Source: Roseburia sp. 499
GTDB taxonomy: Bacteria > Bacillota > Clostridia > Lachnospirales > Lachnospiraceae
Length of the DNA stretch: 64,000 nucleotides
NCBI RefSeq assembly: GCF_001940225.2
Contig: NZ_CP135164.1
Span: 3,100,001-3,164,000 of the forward strand
Direction: 5' to 3'
Below the pieces are notes generated by a model. The model ran no database searches. It saw nothing but the letters and a program-made list of their open reading frames with translations, and had not been told where the DNA came from. The translations under genes and the position numbers were made by a program. Shown here in pieces: positions 33,485 through 41,735 of this stretch (its first letter is position 1; each line of letters begins with the position of its first letter).

Positions 33485-34470
33485 GATACCTTTCTCTTTC
33501 GGAAAAATCGAAATGCATAACATGCACCTACACAAACCGCGATTACTACTACTCCTCCCACAATACCGGAAAATGTGGTTCCAAGTGTACTGTCTGAATT
33601 CTTGAATGCATAGTCCGGTAAAAGTGCTGTTTTCTCTTGAATATCTGCCGCACTATCATAGACATCGCTATCCGCTTCTAACTCTGTAGAACCGGTTATC
33701 TTTTCAATGGACCACTCCAATCCATCCGGATGAGAAGAAGCAAACAAAGATACGCCTCCTCCGATAACAACTGCTGCTACAAATAATGCTACAATCGTTC
33801 CCTTTAAAGACATGCGACTTTTCTTTTCCTGCGAACTCTGTAAAAGTTCCGGTCTTGCCTCATATACAAAGAGAAGTACCGCTGCTGTAATCAATCCCTC
33901 TACCAATCCGATTGCCAGATGAATTGGCTGCATCGTTGCCACAAATGTAGTAAATGGAAGTTCTGTAATACCGGAAACCAACGTTTCTAATGTCACACTG
34001 AATGCACCAAACTGCAAACTCAACATACATCCAATGACGGATGCCACTATGATTTTTGCTCTGGACATTCCCTTCTTCATCATCGGACGCCAAATGAGAA
34101 ACGCTCCCAGAAAGCACCCGTAAAATGCCATATTCCAGATATTGCATCCAAGTGCCAGCAATCCTCCGTCTGCAAATAAGAGACATTGTATCAACAACAC
34201 TCCTATCATCGTAAGGAAAGCCGCATACGGTCCTAATAATGCAGTGAGCAACATACCGCCACACAAATGTCCGCTAGAACCGGTCCCCGGTATGGTAAAG
34301 TTAATCATTTGAGTTGCAAACACAAACGCCCCCATCACACCCATTACCGGAATCTTCTTTGGGTCATCGTCTTCTCTTACTTTCTTAATAGAATAAGCTG
34401 CTGCCGCTGCCGAACAGGCATACATGGTTCCTGCTACTGCCGGAGCAACTAAAGCATCTGCCATATGCAT
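33481..34470 (-). CDS. cbiM: Cobalt/nickel substrate-binding component CbiM, with CbiN-like C-terminal extension
   Basis: The 329-residue product combines CbiM (about 1-205; H-L-C-G-G-M-L-L-T-A-L-L-G-P) with a tail of two helices around an extracytoplasmic loop (about 220-320), resembling CbiN or NikN fused to CbiM. The start matters: family members chelate metal with the N-terminal Met-His. ATG at 34470 gives M-H-M-A-D-A-L and lies 8 bases after AGGAGG, whereas the ATG six bases earlier is only 2 bases from it. Co2+ versus Ni2+ cannot be decided. No cobalamin riboswitch is seen upstream. Confidence 0.88.
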   Translation of the reverse strand: MHMADALVAPAVAGTMYACSAAAAAYSIKKVREDDDPKKIPVMGVMGAFVFATQMINFTIPGTGSSGHLCGGMLLTALLGPYAAFLTMIGVLLIQCLLFADGGLLALGCNIWNMAFYGCFLGAFLIWRPMMKKGMSRAKIIVASVIGCMLSLQFGAFSVTLETLVSGITELPFTTFVATMQPIHLAIGLVEGLITAAVLLFVYEARPELLQSSQEKKSRMSLKGTIVALFVAAVVIGGGVSLFASSHPDGLEWSIEKITGSTELEADSDVYDSAADIQEKTALLPDYAFKNSDSTLGTTFSGIVGGVVVIAVCVGACYAFRFFRKRKVS

Positions 34471-34504
34471 ACTCATAACCTCCTCTTTTGTTCCATTTTT
34501 CTCC

Positions 34505-34548
34505 CAAAAAACAAATAGCGTCATCTTGATTTTTCTAAGATAACGCTA
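34505..34548 (-). terminator. Hairpin with U tract between the HAD gene and cbiM
   Basis: TAGCGT.ATCTT and AAGAT.ACGCTA (11 of 12 paired, 9-base loop) are followed on the minus strand by TTTGTTTTTT. It can terminate the upstream HAD gene. However, a possible cbiM promoter (CTTAAA, 18 bases, then TGC-TATAGT) lies before it, so it could instead act as a cbiM leader attenuator or operator. Confidence 0.65.
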
Positions 34549-34614
34549 CTATAGCACATGAATTTTTACAATTTAAGCCCCTTGGGGGGTTATTTTTTTA
34601 TTTCTTATAAATAT

Positions 34615-35331
34615 TTATAACATCTCCATGAGCTTTTTCATATCCATCTCTTCCAAGAAATAGGTACTATCCGGCTCTCCCTTCAATTCCGGTGACAAAT
34701 TAGAATGAATATAAAGAGAATCCATTCCTAATTCTTTTGCTCCTGCAATGTCGGTCGTATTATCATTTCCAATCATCAGACATTCCTCGATATTAAGCTG
34801 ATGTTTATCTATCAGCATCTGATAAAACTTTGTATCCGGCTTCTTACACTGACAACTGGAAGAAATAAAAATATCATCAAAGTATGGTGTCAATCCAAGA
34901 TACCGCAGTTCATAAGAAGTAAATATGTCCTGTGCATTAGACAACAGATATACTTTTTTTCCTTTTTTATGTAACAGTTCTAACATTTCCTTGGTACCAT
35001 CATATACCTTTACATACTCCATAGAAAGGATTCGGAAAAACTGTCCCGCATGTACCGCCAGCTCCATATCTGCCTTTACGCCCTTTTTCTCAAATAGTTT
35101 CTGGAATACATATTCCAACTCAATCTCCGGATATGCCTCTTGTGCATAATTATTTTCCTCTTGTGCTACCATTGCAGAATAGCTCTCTTTCAATTCCTCC
35201 GGTTCATACATTGCACCGTAGAATCCATAAAAAAATGATAATTTTTCCCACAATTCTGCTGTCCACTCGTCCGTATGAATATCTACCAGGGTTCCATACA
35301 AATCAAAAATGTAATTTTTATAGTCTTTCAT
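34615..35331 (-). CDS. HAD-superfamily hydrolase (subfamily IA)
   Basis: The 238-residue phosphatase has motif I F-D-L-Y-G-T-L-V-D, motif II L-L-S-N-A, motif III Lys in C-K-K-P-D and motif IV I-G-N-D-N-T-T-D. An α-helical cap lies at about 18-90. It is similar to YjjG-like nucleotide or sugar phosphatases; the substrate is unknown. It is a single gene, transcribed divergently from the guanylate-kinase-like operon through overlapping promoters. Confidence 0.9.
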   Translation of the reverse strand: MKDYKNYIFDLYGTLVDIHTDEWTAELWEKLSFFYGFYGAMYEPEELKESYSAMVAQEENNYAQEAYPEIELEYVFQKLFEKKGVKADMELAVHAGQFFRILSMEYVKVYDGTKEMLELLHKKGKKVYLLSNAQDIFTSYELRYLGLTPYFDDIFISSSCQCKKPDTKFYQMLIDKHQLNIEECLMIGNDNTTDIAGAKELGMDSLYIHSNLSPELKGEPDSTYFLEEMDMKKLMEML

Positions 35332-35343
35332 ACTTCTCGCTCC

Positions 35344-35394
35344 TTGTAAAATTGTAATTCTTATATTATACTAGTAAAGTGTATTATACCACAA
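35344..35394. promoter_or_regulatory. Overlapping divergent promoters (HAD gene and guanylate-kinase-like operon)
   Basis: On the plus strand, TTGTAA (35344) and TATACT (35367) are 17 bases apart. On the minus strand, TTGTGG (35394-35389) and TATAAT (35370-35365) are 18 apart, and a second TATAAT (35388-35383) has a TGG extension. The two -10 elements share bases, so expression may be mutually exclusive. Confidence 0.55.
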
Positions 35395-35433
35395 TTACGA
35401 AATATGTATATACTAATTATTTAAGGAACAAAT

Positions 35434-36048
35434 ATGGGAAAAATATTTTGTTTAATCGGAAAAAGTTCCTGCGGGAAAGACACTTTATATAAACGTATTT
35501 TATCAGAAGGAAACCTCCCCTTAAAAACTTTGGTTTCCTACACTACACGCCCCATCCGAAGCGGTGAAACAAATGGTGTGGAATATTACTTTTTATCAGA
35601 AGATGAATTAGCGATTCTGGAGCAAGAGGATAAAATCATTGAGCTGCGTGCTTACCACACAATACACGGCATCTGGAAATATTTCACAGTAAATGACCAC
35701 CAGATTGACCTGGCAAAAAATGATTATCTGGTCATCGGTACACTGGAATCCTTTCAAAAACTTCAGGAATACTTTGGCAGCGACCATCTGGTCCCGCTCT
35801 ACATCGAGGTAGATTCCGGCGAACGCCTACAACGTGCATTGACCCGGGAACGCCTTCAACAGGAACCGAAATACGCTGAACTATGTCGCCGTTTTCTGGC
35901 AGATGAGTCTGACTTTTCTCCGGAAAAACTTGCACAGGCAGGAATCACAGATATTTTTCACAATGATGATTTAGATGAATGTCTGTCAGAACTGATTTCC
36001 TATATTCGAAAAAGACTTTGTTTTTCAGATAAAAAAGCCGATATATAA
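35434..36048 (+). CDS. Guanylate kinase-like protein
   Basis: The 204-residue P-loop kinase has Walker A G-K-S-S-C-G-K-D-T, the GMP-binding segment S-Y-T-T-R-P-I-R-S-G-E, and G-V-E-Y-Y-F-L. The P-loop departs from the usual G-P-S-G-x-G-K and several GMP-site residues differ, so it may be a second, specialised Gmk homologue. The canonical gmk is not in this window. It opens the yaaR-holB-yaaT-trmN6 run, as is common in Lachnospiraceae. Confidence 0.82.
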   Translation: MGKIFCLIGKSSCGKDTLYKRILSEGNLPLKTLVSYTTRPIRSGETNGVEYYFLSEDELAILEQEDKIIELRAYHTIHGIWKYFTVNDHQIDLAKNDYLVIGTLESFQKLQEYFGSDHLVPLYIEVDSGERLQRALTRERLQQEPKYAELCRRFLADESDFSPEKLAQAGITDIFHNDDLDECLSELISYIRKRLCFSDKKADI

Positions 36049-36072
36049 ATCATAAGAAAGGCAGGTGACTCC

Positions 36073-36513
36073 ATGGATATCAAAGTAAATCAGGTAAATA
36101 CCACCACTCAGGTAGATACTTCTCAGACCGTAGAAAAAAGCGACGGTACCTTTAAGTTTACACTTGCAAGTCACATTGAAGAAGCTGAGTTACAGGAAAA
36201 ACTCAACGGATTGATGGAAGACATCACCACGCAGGGAGAAAAACTAGCGGAACATATGGATATCCGCGATATGAAGAAATACCGCGAACTGGTAAAAGAC
36301 TTTTTAAATGAAGTAGTAAACCGTTCACATAAGTTTTCCAGAGAGAACTTTTTGGACCGCCGTGGACGCCATCGTGTCTATGGCATCGTAAAACTGGTAG
36401 ATAAGAATCTGGATGACCTGGCCAGCGAGCTGGTAAAGGACGAAAAGGATCATCTTACCATTTTAAGCAAAGTCGGAGAGATTCGTGGACTTCTTCTGGA
36501 TGTTTCCACCTAA
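36073..36513 (+). CDS. yaaR: YaaR family protein (DUF327)
   Basis: The 146-residue soluble helical protein matches YaaR. Recognisable parts are [17 protein letters not shown] and the conserved R-R-G-R-H-R-V-Y. Function is unknown, but the gene sits just before holB in many Firmicutes. It lies 24 bases after the kinase-like gene and 22 before holB. Confidence 0.88.
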   Translation: MDIKVNQVNTTTQVDTSQTVEKSDGTFKFTLASHIEEAELQEKLNGLMEDITTQGEKLAEHMDIRDMKKYRELVKDFLNEVVNRSHKFSRENFLDRRGRHRVYGIVKLVDKNLDDLASELVKDEKDHLTILSKVGEIRGLLLDVST

Positions 36514-36535
36514 CCCAATAGAGAGAGGGATTAAT

Positions 36536-37525
36536 ATGGCAGGATTTTCAAGCATTATCGGACACCAACAGATAATTGAACATTTACAGAATGCTATTTC
36601 CATGGATAAGGTAAGCCATGCATATATTTTTAACGGACCGGAAAAGTCCGGCAAAATGATGCTGGCAAAGAGTTTTGCCATGGCACTTCAATGTGAAAAA
36701 CACGGCACTGACGGATGTATGGAATGTCATTCCTGCAAGCAGGCACTTTCCAACAATCACCCGGATATCATTTATCTTCATCATGAAAAGCCTAACACCA
36801 TTTCTGTAGATGACATTCGTACACAGATTAATAATGATGTAGATATAAAGCCTTATGCTTCTCCGTATAAGGTCTATATTATTGATGAAGCAGAAAAAAT
36901 GAACCCACAGGCACAAAATGCTCTTTTAAAAACCATTGAAGAGCCGCCTGCATACGTTATTATCCTGCTTCTTACCACCAATGCAGATTCTTTTCTGCCA
37001 ACCATTCTTTCCAGATGCATCACGCTGAACCTGAAGGTGGTTCCGGATGATGTAATCCGAGAATTTTTAATGAAAGACTGTCAGGTCCCGGACTACAAAG
37101 CTGATATTTGTACTGCTTTTGCCCAAGGTAATGTTGGAAAAGCAATTCAGCTGGCAAATTCTGAGGATTTTAATGAGATAAAAGCTTCTGCGATTCAGTT
37201 ATTGAAGCGAATTAAGGACATTGAACTTTATGAAATGATGGAAGCTGTAAAACAAATCGGTGAATACAAGCTTTCTATCAATGATTATTTTGACATCATG
37301 ACCATCTGGTTTCGTGATGTGTTGCTATACAAAGCAACTTCAGATGTAAACTCCCTTATTTTTAAGGATGAGGTTTATGATATAAAATTGCAAGCAAGTA
37401 AAAGTTCCTACGGAGGAATCGAGACCATTATCGAGACTCTGGATAAGGCAAAGCGCCGACTCAATGCCAACGTTAATTTTGACCTGGTAATGGAATTATT
37501 ACTGCTGACTATAAAGGAGAATTAA
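36536..37525 (+). CDS. holB: DNA polymerase III subunit delta'
   Basis: This 329-residue clamp-loader subunit has an AAA+ domain (about 1-190) with a degenerate P-loop G-P-E-K-S-G-K, the four-Cys zinc module C-x8-C-M-E-C-H-S-C, Walker B-like Y-I-I-D-E-A-E-K-M and the S-R-C sensor I motif. The start at 36536 (MAGFSSIIGH) is supported by AGAGGG; earlier in-frame sequence lies in the yaaR end region. It loads β clamps with DnaX and HolA. Confidence 0.93.
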   Translation: MAGFSSIIGHQQIIEHLQNAISMDKVSHAYIFNGPEKSGKMMLAKSFAMALQCEKHGTDGCMECHSCKQALSNNHPDIIYLHHEKPNTISVDDIRTQINNDVDIKPYASPYKVYIIDEAEKMNPQAQNALLKTIEEPPAYVIILLLTTNADSFLPTILSRCITLNLKVVPDDVIREFLMKDCQVPDYKADICTAFAQGNVGKAIQLANSEDFNEIKASAIQLLKRIKDIELYEMMEAVKQIGEYKLSINDYFDIMTIWFRDVLLYKATSDVNSLIFKDEVYDIKLQASKSSYGGIETIIETLDKAKRRLNANVNFDLVMELLLLTIKEN

Positions 37526-37528
37526 AAC

Positions 37529-38437
37529 ATGATAAAAGTAGTTGGAGTCAGATTCCGTACTGCCGGAAAAATCTATTATTTTGACCCACAGAAATTTGAC
37601 CTGACCACCGGAAGCCACGTTATTGTGGAAACCGCCCGCGGGGTGGAGTTCGGAACAGTCATTATTGCTCCAAGAGATGTAGATGAAGAACATGTCATCC
37701 AGCCTTTGAAGCCGGTCATCCGTATTGCAACACTGGAAGATGAAAAAATAGAAGCAAAAAATCGCGAAAAAGAAAAGGATGCTTTTAAAATCTGTCTGGA
37801 AAAAATCCAGAAGCACCAGTTGGAGATGAAACTGGTAGATGCAGAATATACCTTTGATAACAACAAATTATTATTTTACTTTACCGCAGATGGACGTATT
37901 GACTTTCGTGAACTGGTAAAAGATTTGGCTGCGGTATTCCGCACTCGTATTGAATTACGCCAGATTGGTGTCAGAGATGAAACTAAGATTTTAGGTGGCA
38001 TCGGCATCTGCGGACGCCCATTATGCTGCAATACCTTTTTATCTGAATTTGCACCGGTTTCCATTAAAATGGCGAAGGAACAGAACCTTTCCCTGAATCC
38101 CGCCAAAATTTCCGGTGTATGTGGCAGACTGATGTGCTGTCTTAAAAATGAAGAAGAGACTTATGAATACTTAAATAGTCGCCTTCCAAGTGTAGGAGAC
38201 TATGTTACCACCGATGACCATCTGAAAGGCGAAGTGCAGAGTGTTAGTGTTTTACGCCAGACAGTTAAGGTTATTGTAGAATTAGATGATGAAAAAGAAA
38301 TCCGTGAATATAAGGTAGATCAGCTTCGTTTCAAACCAAAGCGTAAACGTGACAATGTAAAGCTGTCACAGGAAGAATTGAAAGAGTTGGCAGCTTTAGA
38401 AGATAAAGGCGGTTCTAAACTTGACGATACCAAGTAA
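37529..38437 (+). CDS. yaaT: PSP1-domain protein YaaT/RicT
   Basis: The 302-residue protein has the PSP1 C-terminal domain (about 60-150). A Cys-rich segment I-C-G-R-P-L-C-C ... V-C-G-R-L-M-C-C-L matches the Fe-S-binding RicT. In B. subtilis RicT, with RicA and RicF, guides RNase Y and affects sporulation and competence. It is separated from holB by 3 bases. Confidence 0.93.
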   Translation: MIKVVGVRFRTAGKIYYFDPQKFDLTTGSHVIVETARGVEFGTVIIAPRDVDEEHVIQPLKPVIRIATLEDEKIEAKNREKEKDAFKICLEKIQKHQLEMKLVDAEYTFDNNKLLFYFTADGRIDFRELVKDLAAVFRTRIELRQIGVRDETKILGGIGICGRPLCCNTFLSEFAPVSIKMAKEQNLSLNPAKISGVCGRLMCCLKNEEETYEYLNSRLPSVGDYVTTDDHLKGEVQSVSVLRQTVKVIVELDDEKEIREYKVDQLRFKPKRKRDNVKLSQEELKELAALEDKGGSKLDDTK

Positions 38438-38464
38438 AGTACTTCACATAAATAAGGAGTTATT

Positions 38465-39202
38465 ATGTCAGTCACCTTATTAGAACAGGAACGGTTGGAC
38501 GAGCTTCACCGTAATGGCTACCGTATTATTCAGAATCCTGCTAAGTTCTGTTTTGGCATGGATGCAGTTTTACTTTCCGGATTTGCCAATGTAAAACCGG
38601 GAGAAACTGCCATTGACCTTGGAACCGGAACCGGAATTATTCCTATTTTATTGGAAGCAAAGACCAAGGGAGAACACTTTACCGGATTGGAGATTCAACC
38701 GGAAAGCGCAGATATGGCAAGACGCAGTGTAGCCTACAACCATCTGGAAGATAAGATTAACATTGAAATTGGAAATATCAAAGATGCTTCAGCACAGTTT
38801 GGAGCATCTTCTTTTCATGTGGTAACCACCAATCCCCCCTATATGACCGGACAGCATGGACTTACCAATCCCAATGAAGCCAAAGCCATTGCCCGTCATG
38901 AGATTCTTTGTAATCTGGAGGATGTGATTCGTGAAAGCGCAAGACTTCTGAAGCCCAACGGACGTTTTTACATGGTACACCGCCCGTTTCGTCTGGCAGA
39001 AATTATGAGTCTGATGCACCAGTATGGACTGGAGCCAAAACGTATGCGGTTGGTCTATCCTTTTGTGGATAAAGAGCCGAATATGGTACTGATTGAGGGA
39101 CTCCGTGGTGGGAAACCACGAATTACGGTGGAAAAACCCCTTATTGTGTATAAAGAACCAGGGGTATATACAGATGAGATTTTTGAGATTTATGGGTATT
39201 AG
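38465..39202 (+). CDS. trmN6: tRNA1(Val) (adenine(37)-N6)-methyltransferase family
   Basis: The 245-residue SAM-dependent methyltransferase has the glycine loop I-D-L-G-T-G-T-G-I-I-P and the N6-adenine catalytic N-P-P-Y. It is a YabB/TrmN6-type enzyme. It ends the conserved run here; in many Lachnospiraceae rsmI follows directly, but in this genome a 2.5 kb block intervenes. The stop is nine bases from the convergent VanZ-like gene. Confidence 0.9.
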   Translation: MSVTLLEQERLDELHRNGYRIIQNPAKFCFGMDAVLLSGFANVKPGETAIDLGTGTGIIPILLEAKTKGEHFTGLEIQPESADMARRSVAYNHLEDKINIEIGNIKDASAQFGASSFHVVTTNPPYMTGQHGLTNPNEAKAIARHEILCNLEDVIRESARLLKPNGRFYMVHRPFRLAEIMSLMHQYGLEPKRMRLVYPFVDKEPNMVLIEGLRGGKPRITVEKPLIVYKEPGVYTDEIFEIYGY

Positions 39203-39210
39203 CATACTAC

Positions 39211-39807
39211 TTACACACTTTTTGACGCCCCAAATATTCCACGTAACTTTTCAGGAAATATGGTAAATTTCTTTTCTATTATTCTACAAACTACAAGACA
39301 TAATATGCCCCCTACTACATTAAAGATAATATCATTAATATCTGCTACATGCGATGGGCATAATGTAATACGATTTATGATATACTGCGTTACCTCTATT
39401 CCTATACTAATAAAAAAAATTCCCAGAATAATTTTTTTATTTGAGTACCTCTTTTTTGAAAACCACACCAACATAACAACTATCGGTGTAAGTAGGATAA
39501 TATTTCCCACCAACTGAACAATTCCCCAAAAAGAATAAAAGTACTGCTCGATTCTTGAAAATGGAATATACTGTATTACTAACGCCGTTTTGGAAAACTC
39601 CTCTTTTAATTGCTCCGAGGTACTATTATTCCATATACAAATTGGTAAAATTGTGACTTTTATCAACAATAAATAATAAAGTTCTGATAACATCCAATAG
39701 AAAAAAGTATGAAATTTTTGTCTTTTTCTATAAATAATATAAGAAATTATTAGAACTATAGCATACAATACTATAAATGTTGGTAAATGCAAGTCAATTA
39801 TTTTCAT
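39211..39807 (-). CDS. VanZ-like membrane protein
   Basis: The 198-residue protein has about four to five membrane helices. The VanZ-type core is recognisable: LVGNIILLTPIVVMLVWF, then ISIGIEVTQYIINR and ADINDIIFNVVGGILC. The family includes a teicoplanin-resistance determinant, but most members have no proven role. The ATG at 39807 is seven bases after GAGGAG. It is downstream of a secreted protein gene inside the AT-rich insert between trmN6 and rsmI. Confidence 0.85.
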   Translation of the reverse strand: MKIIDLHLPTFIVLYAIVLIISYIIYRKRQKFHTFFYWMLSELYYLLLIKVTILPICIWNNSTSEQLKEEFSKTALVIQYIPFSRIEQYFYSFWGIVQLVGNIILLTPIVVMLVWFSKKRYSNKKIILGIFFISIGIEVTQYIINRITLCPSHVADINDIIFNVVGGILCLVVCRIIEKKFTIFPEKLRGIFGASKSV

Positions 39808-39828
39808 CACTATACTCCTCTTCCATAA

Positions 39829-40203
39829 TTAATCCCAAGTAAATGATACATTTCCTTTCCACCTTGTCCCAGCAAAATTTCTTAACCATACTTTTCGTTT
39901 TTCTGAACTATTAAAAGATACCTCACTTTCTTTTACAGAAGACGTCGATTCCATTGGTCCATCCCATCCATACCAATACTTTTTTGCCCATATAACACCC
40001 ATACTACAATCTGGTGTCCCTTGTGTTGGGGTAATGTGAACGGTAACTATAGATTTTGGTTGTATATACCTTGAGAAGACCCCTCCTGTCATATCATATG
40101 TAGATGAATAACTACCTGATGCCGCAAAAACCGACATTGGAATTACAAAAATACAAAATCCTCCTATAATTGTCGTTACAATACGTTTTTTAATTCTTTT
40201 CAT
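39829..40203 (-). CDS. Small secreted protein of unknown function
   Basis: In this 124-residue protein, a basic N-terminus and hydrophobic core (about 5-26) end in V-F-A-A-S, a signal peptidase I site. The mature ~97 residues are Ser/Thr/Trp rich and look like a small β-sandwich. No family is recognised and there are no cysteine pairs. It has its own promoter (40271-40299) and is followed 21 bases later by the VanZ-like gene. It is divergent from padR, so it may be under PadR control (inference). Confidence 0.7.
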   Translation of the reverse strand: MKRIKKRIVTTIIGGFCIFVIPMSVFAASGSYSSTYDMTGGVFSRYIQPKSIVTVHITPTQGTPDCSMGVIWAKKYWYGWDGPMESTSSVKESEVSFNSSEKRKVWLRNFAGTRWKGNVSFTWD

Positions 40204-40270
40204 TACTCATTTCCTCCTACTCTTTTTTGTGCTAAAACTTCATCCCTTAATAATTACGTAATCTATTTGC

Positions 40271-40299
40271 ATTATCACATACTTATATATCTTTGTCAA
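40271..40299 (-). promoter_or_regulatory. Promoter of the secreted-protein/VanZ pair
   Basis: TTGACA and GATAAT are 17 bases apart on the minus strand, with a TGT extension before the -10. Confidence 0.6.
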
Positions 40300-40321
40300 T
40301 AATATATTTTTATTCTAGGTA

Positions 40322-40350
40322 TTGATTTATAAATACTTTCAGCGCATAAT
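40322..40350 (+). promoter_or_regulatory. Promoter of the padR operon
   Basis: TTGATT and CATAAT are 17 bases apart. GTATT/AATAC arms eight bases apart (40319-40336) overlap the -35 and could be the PadR operator. Confidence 0.5.
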
Positions 40351-40371
40351 ATCACCGTATGAGGTGCTATT

Positions 40372-40749
40372 ATGAAAACATCAAATTTGATATCAAATTA
40401 CAAAAAAGCAACAATTGAAATGATGCTGTTAAAGCTTTTATCTGAACAAGACATGTATGGCTATCAGCTTTCACAAGAATTAAAAAAACGCAGTAATCAG
40501 AATTACACCATATTGGAGGGCTCCATGTATCCCATTTTGTATCGTCTAACAGATGAACAATATATTTCTTTTTATGAGAAAAAAGTCGGTGTTCGGCAGA
40601 CGCGTGTTTATTATCATTTAGAGGATAGCGGACGTACTTACTATGACGGACTACTTCAATCTTACCGTGATTTTTCTGAACTGATTCAATTTTTACTAGA
40701 TTCTACCGAGGGGGATATTTATGAAAAAGAAATTAACATCAAAGCTTAA
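40372..40749 (+). CDS. PadR-family transcriptional regulator
   Basis: The 125-residue winged-helix protein has the PadR core MLLKLLSEQDMYGYQLSQEL, LEGSMYPILYRL and Y-Y-H-L-E-D-S-G-R. It is likely a ligand- or partner-controlled repressor. It overlaps the next gene by 29 bases, a hallmark of PadR paired with a small membrane signalling protein. It heads a three-gene operon ending in a secreted protein. Confidence 0.92.
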   Translation: MKTSNLISNYKKATIEMMLLKLLSEQDMYGYQLSQELKKRSNQNYTILEGSMYPILYRLTDEQYISFYEKKVGVRQTRVYYHLEDSGRTYYDGLLQSYRDFSELIQFLLDSTEGDIYEKEINIKA

Positions 40750-41140
40750 ACGATACTATAAACAAATTAACTCTTATATTCCCAAAAACTATCCTCATAG
40801 ACAGGAAATTATTTCTTCCATTCATCAGGATATTACTTCTTATGTATCAGAACATCCTGATATTTCCTATGAGGGCATTATTGAACATTTTGGAACAGCG
40901 GAGGAAATGACTCTTTCTTTTGCAGAATCACTTTCTCTGGAAGATATTGTTTTAACTTCACGCAAGCAACACAGAATTCATGTTATTTTTCTTTCTATAG
41001 CACTTGTTTTTTTATGTGTCTTTACTGCTCTAATTACCTATTACTATTTAGCAATAAAAACTGATCCTGTCAGCATAGATGAAACAATTATCATTTATGA
41101 AGAAACAGAAGTAGATGAAGAAGATTCTGTTCTTAAGTAA
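40721..41140 (+). CDS. PadR-associated membrane protein (DUF1700/HAAS-like)
   Basis: In this 139-residue protein, residues 1-75 form the helical HAAS/DUF1700-type module (L-K-R-Y-Y-K-Q-I, then HFGTAEEMTLSFAESL). A single membrane helix (about 88-110) is followed by a short acidic outer tail. Such proteins are encoded with PadR regulators and may convey an envelope signal. Family assignment is from pattern and context. Confidence 0.7.
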   Translation: MKKKLTSKLKRYYKQINSYIPKNYPHRQEIISSIHQDITSYVSEHPDISYEGIIEHFGTAEEMTLSFAESLSLEDIVLTSRKQHRIHVIFLSIALVFLCVFTALITYYYLAIKTDPVSIDETIIIYEETEVDEEDSVLK

Positions 41141-41195
41141 TTCACAATTGTTGAATTTTATACTCAAAACTAATATTTATATGAAGGAGGTTTCT

Positions 41196-41708
41196 ATGAA
41201 ACGTACATTCACATTACTTTTCTCGTTTTGTTTACTTTTTAATACCTATCTTCCATTGGAAGCAAAAACCCCTGACACTTCTACTGTCACTTCTACATAT
41301 ACTGAATATATCAATGATGACCTATATGCAGAAGTAGAACTATGCATTACTTCTGAAAATGATAATACATTTTCTACCTATGGTTATTCAAGAACAACTG
41401 CTTCAGTATACGCTTCTACCAAACAGCGGACTGCTTCCAAAACATACAATATAAAAAACAGTTCCGGTACAACAATTGGTTCTTATACATTAACCGGAAC
41501 CTTCCAATACAATGGTTCTTCCTCAGCCTGCACAAAAGCTTCTTGTTCTACTTCAGTTTCTAACTCTAATTACTATTTCAGCAGTAAATCTGCTAGTAAA
41601 TCAGGAAATACTGCAACAGGTTCCTTTACTTTTGTCAACCCCCTTACTGGAACAAAAACTATAAAAACACTGACGCTAAAGTGCAACGCTGACGGAACTA
41701 TTCAATAA
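41196..41708 (+). CDS. Secreted Ser/Thr-rich protein of unknown function
   Basis: In this 170-residue protein, a signal peptide (about 1-22) ends near L-E-A-K. The mature part is rich in Ser, Thr, Tyr and Asn with two cysteines (S-A-C-T-K-A-S-C), suggesting a β-rich exported domain. The ATG at 41196 follows AAGGAGG; upstream in-frame sequence lacks a ribosome site. It is the third gene of the PadR operon. No family is recognised. Confidence 0.7.
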   Translation: MKRTFTLLFSFCLLFNTYLPLEAKTPDTSTVTSTYTEYINDDLYAEVELCITSENDNTFSTYGYSRTTASVYASTKQRTASKTYNIKNSSGTTIGSYTLTGTFQYNGSSSACTKASCSTSVSNSNYYFSSKSASKSGNTATGSFTFVNPLTGTKTIKTLTLKCNADGTIQ

Positions 41709-41735
41709 TAGTGAAACGCAAGGAGAACACACACC

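Noticed and set aside
34470..34615. Cobalamin riboswitch before cbiM
   Set aside because: The space is under 150 bases and no B12-box-like sequence is visible.
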